Assembly: GCF_018070045.1 (NCBI RefSeq)
Contig: NZ_JAGPYK010000008.1
Span: forward strand, 186,001 to 250,000
Length of the DNA: 64,000 nt
Source: Micromonospora sp. U21
Lineage (GTDB): Bacteria; Actinomycetota; Actinomycetes; Mycobacteriales; Micromonosporaceae
Direction of reading: 5' to 3'
Shown here: in pieces, positions 21,497 to 30,378 of the stretch
Position numbering within the stretch: the stretch's first letter is position 1
How the letters are laid out: each line of letters starts with the position of its first letter
The notes under the pieces: model-generated
Seen by the model: the letters and a program-made list of their open reading frames with translations, nothing else
Database searches by the model: none
Told to the model about the DNA's origin: nothing
Made by a program: the position numbers and the translations under genes

Positions 21497-21872
21497 GGGG
21501 GTGACTGGTTTCGACTTCGTACGCAGCGACAGGGGAAGCGAGCCGAGGAAGCCGACGTCGTCTCGAGAATCGGTCGTCGGAAACTTATAAGCGCCAAGAA
21601 CAATCGCGCTGACTTCGCTCTCGCCGCCTGAGGCGAGTAGCTAAGTCTGTCGGCCTGGGAACGCCTTCGTCCCAGTAGCCGGCATCAGCTAGGAGGCTGG
21701 CCAATCGGACCCGGTCGCGGGGTCCGTGCGGCGAGATCAATCAGCGACTGGGCCCGTCACACCAACTTGCTCGCGTGAGCGGTGGGGCCGAGTAGAGGCA
21801 CAGCGAGCTGCGCTCGGAGAAGCCCTGACAAACCGGCGAAGGACCCGGGTTCGATTCCCGGCACCTCCACCA
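21497..21872 (+). ncRNA. ssrA: tmRNA (SsrA)
   Basis: The 5' GGGGGTG (21497-21503) pairs with CACCTCC (21862-21868), followed by A and an encoded CCA, forming the tRNA-like acceptor. GGGTTCGATTCCC near the 3' end is the T-arm. The tag reading frame runs from 21593 to the TGA at 21631. It encodes AKNNRADFALAA, ending in the ALAA degron. A TAGTCT box (21459-21464) is a plausible -10. The adjacent smpB confirms the assignment. Confidence 0.95.
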
Positions 21873-21874
21873 AA

Positions 21875-21908
21875 CGATGCGCCCCGGCCCACCGGCCGGG
21901 GCGCATCG
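21875..21908 (+). terminator. Terminator after tmRNA
   Basis: A perfect 15-bp stem (CGATGCGCCCCGGCC and complement) with the loop CACC starts 2 nt after the CCA end. Confidence 0.85.
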
Positions 21909-21983
21909 TCGTATCCGGGGTCCCACGGCTCCGGTGTGCGCACCCCGGCAGGTGCCAGGACGCTGCCGACAGCCCGGCTCGCC

Positions 21984-21989
21984 TACGCT
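21984..21989 (+). promoter_or_regulatory. Leaderless -10 box
   Basis: TACGCT lies 7 nt before the GTG at 21997. Confidence 0.45.
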
Positions 21990-21996
21990 GCCGACT

Positions 21997-22686
21997 GTGC
22001 GGATCGAGGAACTACGGCTGTCGGTCGGCGCGTCACCCGGCGAGCGCACCGTCTCGGTGCTGGCCGGCGTGTTCGTCGCGGCCGTCGGTGCCGCGTTCGT
22101 GGTGCTGCCCCTGATCGCCGACGGGCTGCTGCGCCAGCTGACCGGCCCGGGCGACGGGTTCGCCTCCTACGAGGAGGCTCGCGACCTGCCGCCCGGGATG
22201 CTGCCACCCGCCCTGCGGGACTCCGGCGGCGGTGGCGGCTGGGACCAGTCCGGGTCCGGCCGGCTCGTCGGGCTGTGCGGGCTGCCGTTCGCCCTGCTCG
22301 GCGTCTATCTGGTGCTGCGGGTGCTGCGGACGGCCGCCTGGCTGCACGGCAGTCGGGCGCGGGTGCGCGGTGCGTTCGGCAGCCGGACCGTCGACCTCGC
22401 CACCGCCCGGATCGACGCCGTCGTGCCGTATCGCGAGGCGGGGGACGACGACCCACGGGCGCGGGGGCATCGGGCGCCGGCGATCGTCGCCACCGACCAC
22501 GACAGCGGGCGGCGGGTCACCATCCCGCTGCGCGGCATGGGGCTGCCCACCCTGCCCCCGTCCGAGCTGCGGGCGTTGGCCGACGCGATCACCACCGGGC
22601 GTCCCACCGGCGGCGGCCGTGACGGCGACGCGCATGCCGTCGCGGGCGCGCTGCGTCGCCTCGCGGAGCACCCGCTGGACGGCTGA
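21997..22686 (+). CDS. Two-TM membrane protein of unknown function
   Basis: This 229-aa protein has hydrophobic segments near 22-42 (VLAGVFVAAVGAAFVVLPLI) and 90-112, with a glycine-rich loop between. The C-terminal cytoplasmic domain (about 115-229) has a pleckstrin-like beta-rich pattern (ARVRGAFGSRTVDLATARID, DSGRRVTIPLRGMGLP). I do not recognise a function. GTG at 21997 was chosen over the longer open frame because the upstream part overlaps the tmRNA terminator. Confidence 0.7.
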   Translation: MRIEELRLSVGASPGERTVSVLAGVFVAAVGAAFVVLPLIADGLLRQLTGPGDGFASYEEARDLPPGMLPPALRDSGGGGGWDQSGSGRLVGLCGLPFALLGVYLVLRVLRTAAWLHGSRARVRGAFGSRTVDLATARIDAVVPYREAGDDDPRARGHRAPAIVATDHDSGRRVTIPLRGMGLPTLPPSELRALADAITTGRPTGGGRDGDAHAVAGALRRLAEHPLDG

Positions 22687-22820
22687 GCCGCGTACGGGTG
22701 GGGCCGGCGGGACCTGTGCGACAGGTGGGGCAGAAGAGGCTGCCAGGGCCCCTGGACAGGGGCGGACGGGCGGGTTCACCATCGCGGTATGCGGTAGCAG
22801 CGCAAGCGCGGGAGGTGCCC

Positions 22821-23336
22821 ATGGTCACCGGTCCGGTTCAGCAGCCGTCAGTCGTCGCCCGGCCGTCCGCCGGGCCACCGCATCCGGCCAGCCTCCCCAT
22901 CGAGCGGCAACGCACCGGGCTGCCCGGTGACCCGCGCCCGGCTGGGCTCGCGGGTGACCTGCACGCGCTCGCCCGGGCCATCGCCGCGGCGCCGACCGAG
23001 CCGCGCTGGCGCGAACGCGTGCTGCTGCGGCTGCGCCCGGTCGGGCAGGGCTTCAGCGAGCACGTCCAGGTCACCGAGGGTCCCGCCGGGCTCTACCGGG
23101 AACTGCTCACCCATGCGCCCCGGCTCCACCACGGGGTCCGGCTGCTGACCCGCGAGCACGCCGCGATCGGCGCCGCGCTCCTGGCCGTGCAGCGGGTCGC
23201 CGAGCAGTCCGACGCCAGCCCCGACGAGCTGCGCCACCGGGCCGCGTACCTGCTGCGGACGCTGGCACGGCATCGGCGGCGCGGCGCGGACCTGCTCTGG
23301 CAGGCGTACCAGACGGATCTGGGTGGAGAGACCTGA
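22821..23336 (+). CDS. Hypothetical helical protein
   Basis: This 171-aa protein has a disordered Pro-rich N-terminus (1-45) and a helical C-terminal region rich in His and Arg (HHGVRLLTREHAAIG, LRTLARHRRRGADLLWQAYQ). The spacing of H and E residues faintly recalls hemerythrin-like bundles, but I cannot confirm a metal site. The ATG follows GGAGG. It lies upstream of a lipoprotein gene in the same direction. Confidence 0.65.
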   Translation: MVTGPVQQPSVVARPSAGPPHPASLPIERQRTGLPGDPRPAGLAGDLHALARAIAAAPTEPRWRERVLLRLRPVGQGFSEHVQVTEGPAGLYRELLTHAPRLHHGVRLLTREHAAIGAALLAVQRVAEQSDASPDELRHRAAYLLRTLARHRRRGADLLWQAYQTDLGGET

Positions 23337-23391
23337 GCGCGGGCCCGCCGGCGAGCGGGAACCGGGGCGTCGGCGGACACGTCGAACCCGT

Positions 23392-24345
23392 ATGCGTCGA
23401 TCGCTTCTGCTCCTCGGCCTGCCCCTGGTGGTGCTCGCGGCCGGCTGCGCCCCGGCGGGCGGCGGCCCGGCCGATGGACCCACCGCCCCTGCGCACCGGT
23501 GGGAGGCGTTCGACCAGCGGGCCACCGAGGTCGCCGAGGCGTGGCGTCCCGGCCCCGAGTGGCGCACCGGGTACGTCCCGTTGCAGGGGCCGACCGTGCT
23601 GACCGGCGACCCGCGCTTCACCCCCGACACCGAGGCGGCCTTCCGGGCCGGCTGGTACCGGGAGCAGGTGCCCATCCCGCCCACCCGGGTCGGCGGGGAG
23701 ATCCGGTTTCCGGACGGCACGCTGACCGTGCCGTTGGTCAGCGCGGCGGAGGCGTACCGGCAGCTCGACCAGGGTGACCCGCTGCCCTGCCCCGGACGGC
23801 CGAAGCGGCCCGGGCTGCCGACCCCCGGCCCCAGCGTCGAACCCGGACCGGACGGCTGGGTCAGCAGCGCCCCGGAGACCGCCTGCCTTCCGCTGACCGT
23901 CACCGGCGTCACGCTCGGCACCGTGCCGGTCCGCACCAGCCGAGGCGAGGCCCAGGTCCCGGCCTGGCTGTTCACCATCGAGGAACTGGCCACTCCGGTG
24001 GCGCGGCTCGCCGTCGCGCCCACGGTGGTCACCCCGGTTTCCGAGCCCACCACGCCCGCGCGGCCACTGCCGGACGGACTCGTGTCCGCTCAGGACCTGA
24101 CGGCCGTCGACGGCACGCGGCTGACCGTCCGGCTCGGTGTCGGCGCCTGCGACACCGGGATCACTCCGCTCGTGCAGGAACGGCCGGACGTGGTGGTGGT
24201 CGGCGGCGGCGTCACCCGGTCCACCGGCGTCTGCCCCGATCTGCTCAAGCTGGAGCCGGTCACCGTCACCCTGGCCGCGCCGCTGGGCGCCCGGCCGGTG
24301 CTGGACGTCTCCACCGGCGCCCCGCTGTCGATCGCCCCGCGCTGA
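23392..24345 (+). CDS. Predicted lipoprotein of unknown function
   Basis: This 317-aa protein has a signal peptide with the lipobox LAAGC (cysteine 19), so it should be anchored to the outer face of the membrane. The mature part has no recognised domain; it contains paired cysteines and beta-strand-like segments. The ATG at 23392 immediately precedes the basic n-region MRRS. It is convergent with the ThDP-enzyme gene, whose stop is 25 bp away. Confidence 0.75.
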   Translation: MRRSLLLLGLPLVVLAAGCAPAGGGPADGPTAPAHRWEAFDQRATEVAEAWRPGPEWRTGYVPLQGPTVLTGDPRFTPDTEAAFRAGWYREQVPIPPTRVGGEIRFPDGTLTVPLVSAAEAYRQLDQGDPLPCPGRPKRPGLPTPGPSVEPGPDGWVSSAPETACLPLTVTGVTLGTVPVRTSRGEAQVPAWLFTIEELATPVARLAVAPTVVTPVSEPTTPARPLPDGLVSAQDLTAVDGTRLTVRLGVGACDTGITPLVQERPDVVVVGGGVTRSTGVCPDLLKLEPVTVTLAAPLGARPVLDVSTGAPLSIAPR

Positions 24346-24370
24346 CCGGGTGAGGCGTAAGGAGTGGCGG

Positions 24371-25966
24371 TCAGAGGATGCTGGGCACGTCGGTGCTGAT
24401 CGGCACCGGCAGCACGGTGGGACGGTCCGCGCGCAGTCCCGCGGCGAGCGCCGAGCCGAGCTGGTCGGGTGTCTCGACCACCTCGGTGGCGCAGCCGTAG
24501 CCGGCCGCGATCGCGGTGATGTCCAGACCCGGCAGGTCCAGTCCGGGCACCCCGGGCGTCTTCTTCAGCTCGGCGAACGCCTTGAGGATCGCGTACTGCT
24601 GGTTGACCGGAACGACCACCACCACCGGCAGGGACAGCCGCGCGGCGGTCCACAGCGCCTGCACCGAGTAGTGGAACGAGCCGTCGCCGACCACCGCCAC
24701 CACCGGCCGGCCACGCCCGGTGTCCCGCTCGGCGAGCGCCACCCCGACCGCGGCCGGCAGGCCGTAGCCGAGACCGCCGCTGGCCATCGTGAAGTACGAC
24801 GCCGGGCGGGTGATCCGCAGCCGGCGGCGCAGTGCGGACAGGTTGGACGGTGACTCCTGGACCAGCACCCCGTCCGCCGGCCAGTGTGCGGCCAACGCGG
24901 CGAACAGGGCGTCGGCGCTCAGCGGCGCGGTGACCTCCGGCGGGGCCAGGGCGGTCCGGGGCCCGGGTGGCGGCCGGTCGGCCGGCGGCACCAGGTCGAG
25001 CAGCGCGGCCAGGGTCAGCCCGGGATCGCCGAGCAGGCTGTCCCCGACGGGGGCCCGGGCGGCCTCGTCCGGGTCGTCCGTGACGTGCAGCAGCCGGGTG
25101 CCGTCGGGCAGATGAGCGCCCGGCACGTACGGGTAGTAGCGGAACACCGGAGCGCCGACCACCAGCACGGTGTCGTGTCCACGCAGCGCCTCGGCCAGCG
25201 GCCCGATGGCGAACGGCAGCACCCCGCGAAACTGCGTGTGGTTCTCCGGGAACACGGCCCGCTCCGGCGCGGGGGCCGACCAGACCGGCGCGGCCAGCCG
25301 CTCGGCCAGCGCGACCGCGGTCGACCAACTCCCGGACCGGTCCACCCCGGGCCCGAACACCAGGACGGGGTCGCGGCTGCCGGCCAGGACTCGGGCGAAC
25401 TCGCCCAGCCGCTCCGGGTCCGGCGCGAACCGGGTGGCCACCGTGCGCGGCGCGGGCGGGGAGTCAGCCGGCTGGTCCCAGTCGTCCATCGGCAGGGAGA
25501 GGAACACCGGCCCGGCCGGAGGTTGCACCGCGGTCGCGTACGCGCGCAGCAGCGCCGCCGGGATGTCCTGCGCCCGGACCGGCTCGTAGCCCCACTTCAC
25601 GTACGGCTGCGGCAGTTCGGCGGCCCGGCGGCTGGTCAGCCTGGGTTCGAGCAGCAGCATCTCGCGGGTCTGCTGGCCGGCGGTGACGATCAGCGGGGTC
25701 TTGTTGTGCCAGGCGGTGACCATGTTGCCCATGCCGTTGCCGGTGCCCGGGGCGGTGTGCAGGTTGACGTGGGCGGGTGCGCCGGTGGCCTGGGCGTAGC
25801 CGTCGGCCATCGCGACCGCCGTCGCCTCGTGCAGCGCGTGGACGTAGTGGAAGTCGGCCGGGAAGTCCCCCAGGAACGGCTCCTCGGTGGAGCCGGGGTT
25901 GCCGAAGATGGTGGTCATGCCGAGGGCACGGAGCACGTCGTACGTCGCGTCCCGGACCGTTGCCAT
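24371..25966 (-). CDS. Benzoylformate decarboxylase-like ThDP enzyme
   Basis: This 531-aa protein has the three-domain layout of ThDP-dependent decarboxylases. The N-terminal Pyr domain has the catalytic glutamate in LHEATAVAMADGYAQ, and the C-terminal PP domain has the GDGSFHYSVQAL...VNQQYAIL cofactor motif. FGNPGSTEEPFL near residue 22 is characteristic of benzoylformate decarboxylase (mandelate pathway). Related aromatic 2-oxoacid decarboxylases cannot be excluded. The ATG follows GGAGG. No other mandelate-pathway genes are nearby. Confidence 0.82.
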   Translation of the reverse strand: MATVRDATYDVLRALGMTTIFGNPGSTEEPFLGDFPADFHYVHALHEATAVAMADGYAQATGAPAHVNLHTAPGTGNGMGNMVTAWHNKTPLIVTAGQQTREMLLLEPRLTSRRAAELPQPYVKWGYEPVRAQDIPAALLRAYATAVQPPAGPVFLSLPMDDWDQPADSPPAPRTVATRFAPDPERLGEFARVLAGSRDPVLVFGPGVDRSGSWSTAVALAERLAAPVWSAPAPERAVFPENHTQFRGVLPFAIGPLAEALRGHDTVLVVGAPVFRYYPYVPGAHLPDGTRLLHVTDDPDEAARAPVGDSLLGDPGLTLAALLDLVPPADRPPPGPRTALAPPEVTAPLSADALFAALAAHWPADGVLVQESPSNLSALRRRLRITRPASYFTMASGGLGYGLPAAVGVALAERDTGRGRPVVAVVGDGSFHYSVQALWTAARLSLPVVVVVPVNQQYAILKAFAELKKTPGVPGLDLPGLDITAIAAGYGCATEVVETPDQLGSALAAGLRADRPTVLPVPISTDVPSIL

Positions 25967-26107
25967 CGCCACCTGCCTCCGTCTCGCGCGCAGGGACGAC
26001 CGCGCCGCCCTCCCGATCAACCGAATCTATCGGGATGTGACGGACCTTTCGGGCGTTTCCCGGGCGTCGTGACCGGGCGCACCATGGCGGGCCACGCCCG
26101 TGCCGGC

Positions 26108-26908
26108 TCAGGGCAACGCGAAGGGCAGAGAGATGCCGTCCAGCGCGCGGCCGCACGCGCAGTCCTGCGTGGCGGGCAGCCCGGCCAGCGCGTCCAGCAG
26201 CACGTCCCGCAGCCGATCGGTGTTCGCCGCGAAGACCCGGAACACCTCGTCCTGGGTCACCGACTCGCCGGCCCGCACCCCGGCGTCCAGGTCGGTGATC
26301 AACGCGATCGACGAGTAGCAGAGGGCGAGCTCCCGGGCGAGCACCGCCTCCGGGTGGCCGGTCATGTTGACCACCGTGCCGCCGATCGAGGCGAACCAGT
26401 GCGACTCGGCCCGGGTGGAGAACCGGGGGCCCTCGACCACCACCACCGTCCCGCCGTCCACGGCGGTGACGTCCCGGGCGGCGGCCGCGGTGAGCAGCGC
26501 CCGCCGGCCACGCGGGCAGTACGGATCGGCGAACGGCACGTGCACCGCGCCCCGGTCGTAGTAGGTCTGCGCCCGGCCGCTGGTCCGGTCGATCAGCTGG
26601 TCCGGCACCACGAACGTGCCCGGGCCCAACTCCGGGCGGAGCCCACCGACCGCGCACGGGGCGAGCACTTGGCGTACGCCGAGGGAGCGCAGCGCCCAGA
26701 GGTTGGCCCGGTAGGGGATCAGGTGCGGCGGGTACCGGTGGTCCCGGCCGTGCCGGGGCAGGAATGCGACCCGCCGCCCGGCGACCTCGGCGATGGTCAC
26801 CGCGTCCGACGGTGGGCCGTACGGGGTGTCCAACTCGTGGGCGGTGCCGTCGAGAAGGGCGTACAGGCCCGATCCGCCGATCACCGCGAGGTCCGCTGTC
26901 GGTGCCAA
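26108..26908 (-). CDS. mtnP: S-methyl-5'-thioadenosine phosphorylase family
   Basis: This 266-aa trimeric purine-nucleoside-phosphorylase-fold enzyme probably cleaves methylthioadenosine (or methylthioinosine) with phosphate, in methionine salvage. Visible are the phosphate loop LAVIGGSGLY, PRHGRDHRYPPHLIPYRANLW, the VEGPRFSTRAE loop and NMTGHPEAVLARE. The last has G-H where animal enzymes have T-V, so base preference is uncertain. The start is TTG at 26908 with GGAGGG 4 nt upstream; no ATG or GTG fits before the first strand. Confidence 0.85.
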   Translation of the reverse strand: MAPTADLAVIGGSGLYALLDGTAHELDTPYGPPSDAVTIAEVAGRRVAFLPRHGRDHRYPPHLIPYRANLWALRSLGVRQVLAPCAVGGLRPELGPGTFVVPDQLIDRTSGRAQTYYDRGAVHVPFADPYCPRGRRALLTAAAARDVTAVDGGTVVVVEGPRFSTRAESHWFASIGGTVVNMTGHPEAVLARELALCYSSIALITDLDAGVRAGESVTQDEVFRVFAANTDRLRDVLLDALAGLPATQDCACGRALDGISLPFALP

Positions 26909-26975
26909 TCGACCCTCCGTCTCAACTGTCCGATCACCCGCCGGTCAGACCTTAGCCAGCACCCGGGCCGCAGGC

Positions 26976-27069
26976 TATGGTGCCAGGCATGGCGTTGACA
27001 GCACGGATGACCCCGGTGCACCGTGCGGATCCGGTGGGTGACGGATCCCCGGCGCGGGTTCACGGTTGA
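26976..27069 (+). other. Possible leaderless 26-codon ORF upstream of yqgE
   Basis: TATGGT (26976-26981) is followed after 7 nt by ATG (26989) and 26 codons ending at a TGA (27067-27069), just before the possible yqgE starts. The spacing matches the leaderless genes in this window. The peptide (MALTARMTPVHR...) is not recognised; it may be a leader peptide or chance. Confidence 0.3.
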
Positions 27070-27081
27070 CGGGTGTGTGGG

Positions 27082-27672
27082 ATGCAGGGAGAGGGCCAGG
27101 CGATCGGCGGACGGGCGATGGAGTCGATGACCGGGCGGCTGCTGGTCGCGACTCCGGCCCTCAAGGACCCGAACTTCGACCGTACGGTGGTGCTGCTGGT
27201 CGCCCACGAGCCGGGCGGCGCGCTCGGTGTGGTGCTGAACCGGGCCACCGAGGTGCCGGTCGCCGAGGTGCTCGGCGACTGGAACGACCTGGCCCGCCAC
27301 CCGGCGGTGCTCTTCGAGGGCGGCCCGGTGCAGCCCGACTCGGCCATCTGCCTGGCGCGGATGCGCCAGCCGCTGCGCCGGGTCAAGGGCTTCCATCAGG
27401 TCTCCGGGGCGGTCGGCACGATCGACCTCTCGGTCGACCCGGAGCGGCTGCGGGAGAGCATCGGCGGCATCCGGGTCTTCGCCGGCTACTCCGGCTGGGG
27501 GAGCGGCCAGCTGGAGCAGGAGATCGCCGACGGTTCCTGGTTCCTGCTGGACGCGCTGCCCGGTGACGCCTTCGTCGACCGGCCGGACGACCTGTGGCCG
27601 ATGGTGCTGCGCCGGCAGGGCGGGATGATGGCCGCCGTCGCCCATTTCCCGCCGGACGTGGCGCTGAACTGA
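27082..27672 (+). CDS. YqgE/AlgH-family protein (UPF0301)
   Basis: This 196-aa protein is the conserved YqgE/AlgH type: GRLLVATPALKDPNFDRTVV, GGALGVVLNRAT, FEGGPVQPDSAICL, RVFAGYSGWGSGQLEQEI and DLWPMVLRRQG. The molecular function is not established; AlgH influences gene regulation in Pseudomonas. The start is ambiguous among GTG 27073, ATG 27082, ATG 27118 and ATG 27127. The conserved region begins only at the last. Confidence 0.88.
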   Translation: MQGEGQAIGGRAMESMTGRLLVATPALKDPNFDRTVVLLVAHEPGGALGVVLNRATEVPVAEVLGDWNDLARHPAVLFEGGPVQPDSAICLARMRQPLRRVKGFHQVSGAVGTIDLSVDPERLRESIGGIRVFAGYSGWGSGQLEQEIADGSWFLLDALPGDAFVDRPDDLWPMVLRRQGGMMAAVAHFPPDVALN

Positions 27673-27781
27673 CCCGGTCCGGTGGGAGCCCCGGGGGTGG
27701 CTCGGCGGGGACCCCGCGAGATGACCATGCCGGCCGGGATGTGTATAGTTTCCCAGTGCCCGGGCGACCGGGACACAGCAA

Positions 27782-27854
27782 GGGGCCGTGGCGCAGCTGG
27801 TAGCGCACCACACTGGCAGTGTGGGGGTCAGGGGTTCGAGTCCCCTCGGCTCCA
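27782..27854 (+). tRNA. tRNA-Ala(GGC)
   Basis: A full cloverleaf is visible. The acceptor GGGGCCG/CGGCTCC includes one G-U pair, the D-arm contains CAGCTGGTAG, the anticodon stem is CCACA/TGTGG with loop CTGGCAG (anticodon GGC), and the T-arm is AGGGGTTCGAGTCCCCT. CCA is not encoded. Its 3' half is repeated at 31056-31097, marking it as an integration site. Confidence 0.95.
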
Positions 27855-27855
27855 C
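27813..27855 (+). repeat. attL-like direct repeat (tRNA-Ala 3' half)
   Basis: This 43-bp segment from the anticodon loop to the tRNA end recurs at 31056-31097 with one G missing. It restores a complete tRNA at this side, as expected for a tRNA-targeting element. Confidence 0.75.
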
Positions 27856-27876
27856 CCTTCGCGACAAGGGCGTTCG

Positions 27877-28098
27877 TCAGACATGACGGACGCCCTTCGT
27901 CGTTTCGGACATCAGAAGTAGCCACAGCTGTTGCCCGTCGTCCCACAACACGTTCTTCATGGCGTCGACGGGGTGGACGAGCTCCGTGGGCAGGACGTGA
28001 CCGCAGATGTTCATGGTGACGCCGGTCTCCGAGTGGCCCAGGAGTCGCATGAGCACTCGGGCCGGCCACGCCCTGGGCTGGCATGTCACCGCCGCCAT
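27877..28098 (-). pseudogene. Tyrosine recombinase (integrase) C-terminal remnant
   Basis: The 73-codon minus-strand frame contains LMRLLGHSETGVTMNICGHV followed by LPTELVHPVDAMKNVLWDD. This corresponds to the last part of actinobacterial phage-type integrases (usually LGHSS..VT.. Y.H, then a short tail). The upstream catalytic R/K/H region is missing, and the nucleophile position reads Cys-Gly-His rather than Tyr-Gly-His. It ends 23 bp from the tRNA-Ala gene, where such integrases normally sit. It is non-functional. Confidence 0.75.
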
Positions 28099-28176
28099 AC
28101 CCCTCCAGTACGGCCAAGAGGGGCCCAGCCCGGCCCCGCGACAGCAGTCGCCCCGGGGGCCTTGGCCGGGGCCAGC

Positions 28177-29078
28177 TCAGCCCAGGTAGAAGTCCCTGCG
28201 GGCGGCCACGAACGCCTCGATCGACTGGGCGTGGACGCCCGTCACGCGCTCGACGCCGTCGGCCGTGCGGTCGTAACGGTTGTCCCGGTGGAGCTGGGCC
28301 ATGGTGGCGACGTGCTGTGCAATGTGCGGCGGCATCCCCAGCTTCGGGAGCTGGGCCTGCCACCGGTCGAGCGGTAGGTCAACATAGGACACCGGACGAT
28401 CCAGGGCCCGAGAGAAGGCCGCGGCCAGCTCCGTCATGTCGACCGAGCGTGGCCGGTCAACTCGTAGACCTGACCGATGTGCGGAGCCGGGTCGCAGAGC
28501 ACGGTGGCGACGACCCGGGCGACGTCGTCCACGGCGACCGGCGAGGTGCGTCCGGTGCCGAACGGCAGCGCGATCGTGCCGTTCTCCTTGATCGACCGCG
28601 CCGCCATCGTGGTGAACAGCGGAGTGTCCAGGAACGCCGTCGGCCGGATGTGCACCACGGGCAGGCCGGACCAGTTCAGTACCTGCTCCGCCAGCCAGTG
28701 CAGCCGCTGCTGGTGCGACTCCCCGCTGCTGGTAGCGGTCATCTGCGACACCGTCATCTGCGACAGGTCGACCAGGGCCTCCAGCTTCCCGTACTCCTTG
28801 GCAACGGAGGCCACCACGGTCGCCGCCAACAGGTGGTCCGGCGACACGGTCATCGCGAAGAGCATCCGTGCCACGCCCTGCAGTGCGGCCGCTACCGTCT
28901 CGGGCCGGGTCAGGTCCCCGATGACGACGTCCGCGCCGGGCGCCCGCACCTCGGCGGAACGCTCGTCCTCGCGACGGACCATGAAACGCACCGGCACATC
29001 CTGCGCCCGCAACTGCTCGAAGACCGTACGGCCCACGCCGCCGGCACCGGGGATGAGAACAAGGTTGCTGGCAACCAT
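28177..29078 (-). pseudogene. Frameshifted NmrA-like NAD(P)-binding protein
   Basis: Two abutting frames make one NmrA/SDR-type protein of about 300 aa. The N-terminal frame (29078-28434) has the Rossmann motif LIPGAGGVGRTVFEQL, VVIGDLTRPETV and the substrate region HIRPTAFLDTPLF. It ends TGHARST. The C-terminal frame (28437-28177) continues MTELAAAFSRALDRPVSYVD. Adding one C at about 28450-28453 would give TGPRSVDMTELAAAF, the usual NmrA junction. Either a real loss or a sequencing error is possible. It lies beside a broken membrane gene and a TetR gene. Confidence 0.75.
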
Positions 29079-29237
29079 CAGTCGATCTCCTTCAGAAACC
29101 TGAGTTGAGGTGTGAGCAGAGCGTCAGCGGAGCTGTCAGCAAGGCGTTGGCCGCGGCGAATTGCCCGAATGGGCACGCACGCACCCGAGCATAGGAGTCA
29201 CACGGGGCCTGACCTGAGTGTTCCTGGCAGCGGGCCC

Positions 29238-30283
29238 TCAGCGTCCGGTGGCGACCTGTCGGGCCCGGTTGGCCGCGTGTCGGGCCAGCAGGCCCACCAG
29301 CAGCGCCCCGAGCACGGCCCACAGCGCGAGGGTGATCAGCGGGCCGGCGACGTGAGCACCGTCGAAGTAGTTGAGGTCGGTGACGGCCCGTATGGCGGCG
29401 CCGGGCGGGAGCAGCCCCGAGACGATGCGGGCCGGAGCGGGCAGCAGGTCGGCGCCGATGGCGGCGCCGCTGGTCGAGTTGCCGACGGTGAGTAGCAGCA
29501 GCGTGGCCACCGGGACGCCGATCGGGCCGAGCCAGGTGCCGAGCAACTTGGTGGTGAACGCCGTCGCGGCTGCCAGCAGCGCGAGCGTGCCCGCCAGGGG
29601 CAGGAACGGTGCCGGTAGGGCTCCCAGGATCGGTCCGGCGATGGCGGCCGCGACGGTGCCGCAGGCTGCCGCGAAGCCCCAGATCAGCCGGAACCGGTGG
29701 CGCAGGGCCAGCACGTGGCCGAGGCCCAGGGTGGTCTGGCCGAGGACGAACCCGGCGAGGGTGACACCGAACGCCACATAGAAACCGCACAGTCCACGAC
29801 TGTCGAACTTGTCCAGCGGGACGATGTCCGGGTCTGCAGGTGCTGCCCCGCGTGGTTCGCATAGGTGGCGGCGAGGCCGCTGACGGCGTTGGTGGTGGAC
29901 AGGCCGTTGGCTGCGGCCACGTCCAGCCGCAGTCCGCCGTCACCGTCGGGGCCGAGGGCTGCGACGGCGTCACGGTGGAGGACCGCGTGGCGCGCCGTGT
30001 CGGCGTCGGCTGCCTGGTGCACGTCGACTCGGTCGCCGAGCGTCTGCTGGACCTCGGTGGCGAGCTGCTGCCCGGTGACGGCCAGCGGCACGCCGTGCGG
30101 CTCGGGGTCGCGCTGGAGGCCCACATATAGGCCGACGAAGGCCGATACCACGATCAGTCCGATGATCGCTGGTTGCAGCCAGGCCCGCACCGGCACCTTC
30201 CGGCGGGCGGACGGTCCGGGCGACACAGGTGGCGTGGACGCCGCGGGCGTCGAGGACCCGGTGGGCGCGGTCGGCGATGTCAT
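29238..30283 (-). pseudogene. Frameshifted DUF3533/YhgE-like membrane protein
   Basis: The N-terminal frame (ATG at 30283, good GGAG site) encodes a cytoplasmic tail, TM1 (WLQPAIIGLIVVSAFVGLYVGL) and an extracytoplasmic region with GVPLAVTGQQLA. The frame then degenerates, and a second frame (29777-29238) supplies five to six TM segments (FGVTLAGFVLGQTTLGLGHV, VLGALLVGLLARH). A single C added near 29828-29832 gives QTPDIVPLDKFDSRGLCGFY and joins them. The layout resembles ABC-2/YhgE-type exporters often found next to TetR repressors. Confidence 0.72.
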
Positions 30284-30305
30284 AGGGGCTCCACTGCTGT
30301 CGGTG

Positions 30306-30327
30306 TTAGATGTCGTCAACAATCTAA
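30306..30327. promoter_or_regulatory. Palindrome, candidate TetR operator 1
   Basis: TTAGAT-N10-ATCTAA is a perfect 6-bp inverted repeat in the divergent interval between the membrane gene and the TetR gene. Confidence 0.55.
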
Positions 30328-30347
30328 ACGAAGGCTAGGATAGATTG

Positions 30348-30364
30348 CAAATGACATCCATTTG
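30348..30364. promoter_or_regulatory. Palindrome, candidate TetR operator 2
   Basis: CAAATG-N5-CATTTG is a perfect inverted repeat 15 bp before the TetR start, directly next to its GAGGAGAG ribosome-binding site. Binding there would block tetR expression. Confidence 0.6.
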
Positions 30365-30378
30365 AGGAGAGTGATCCC

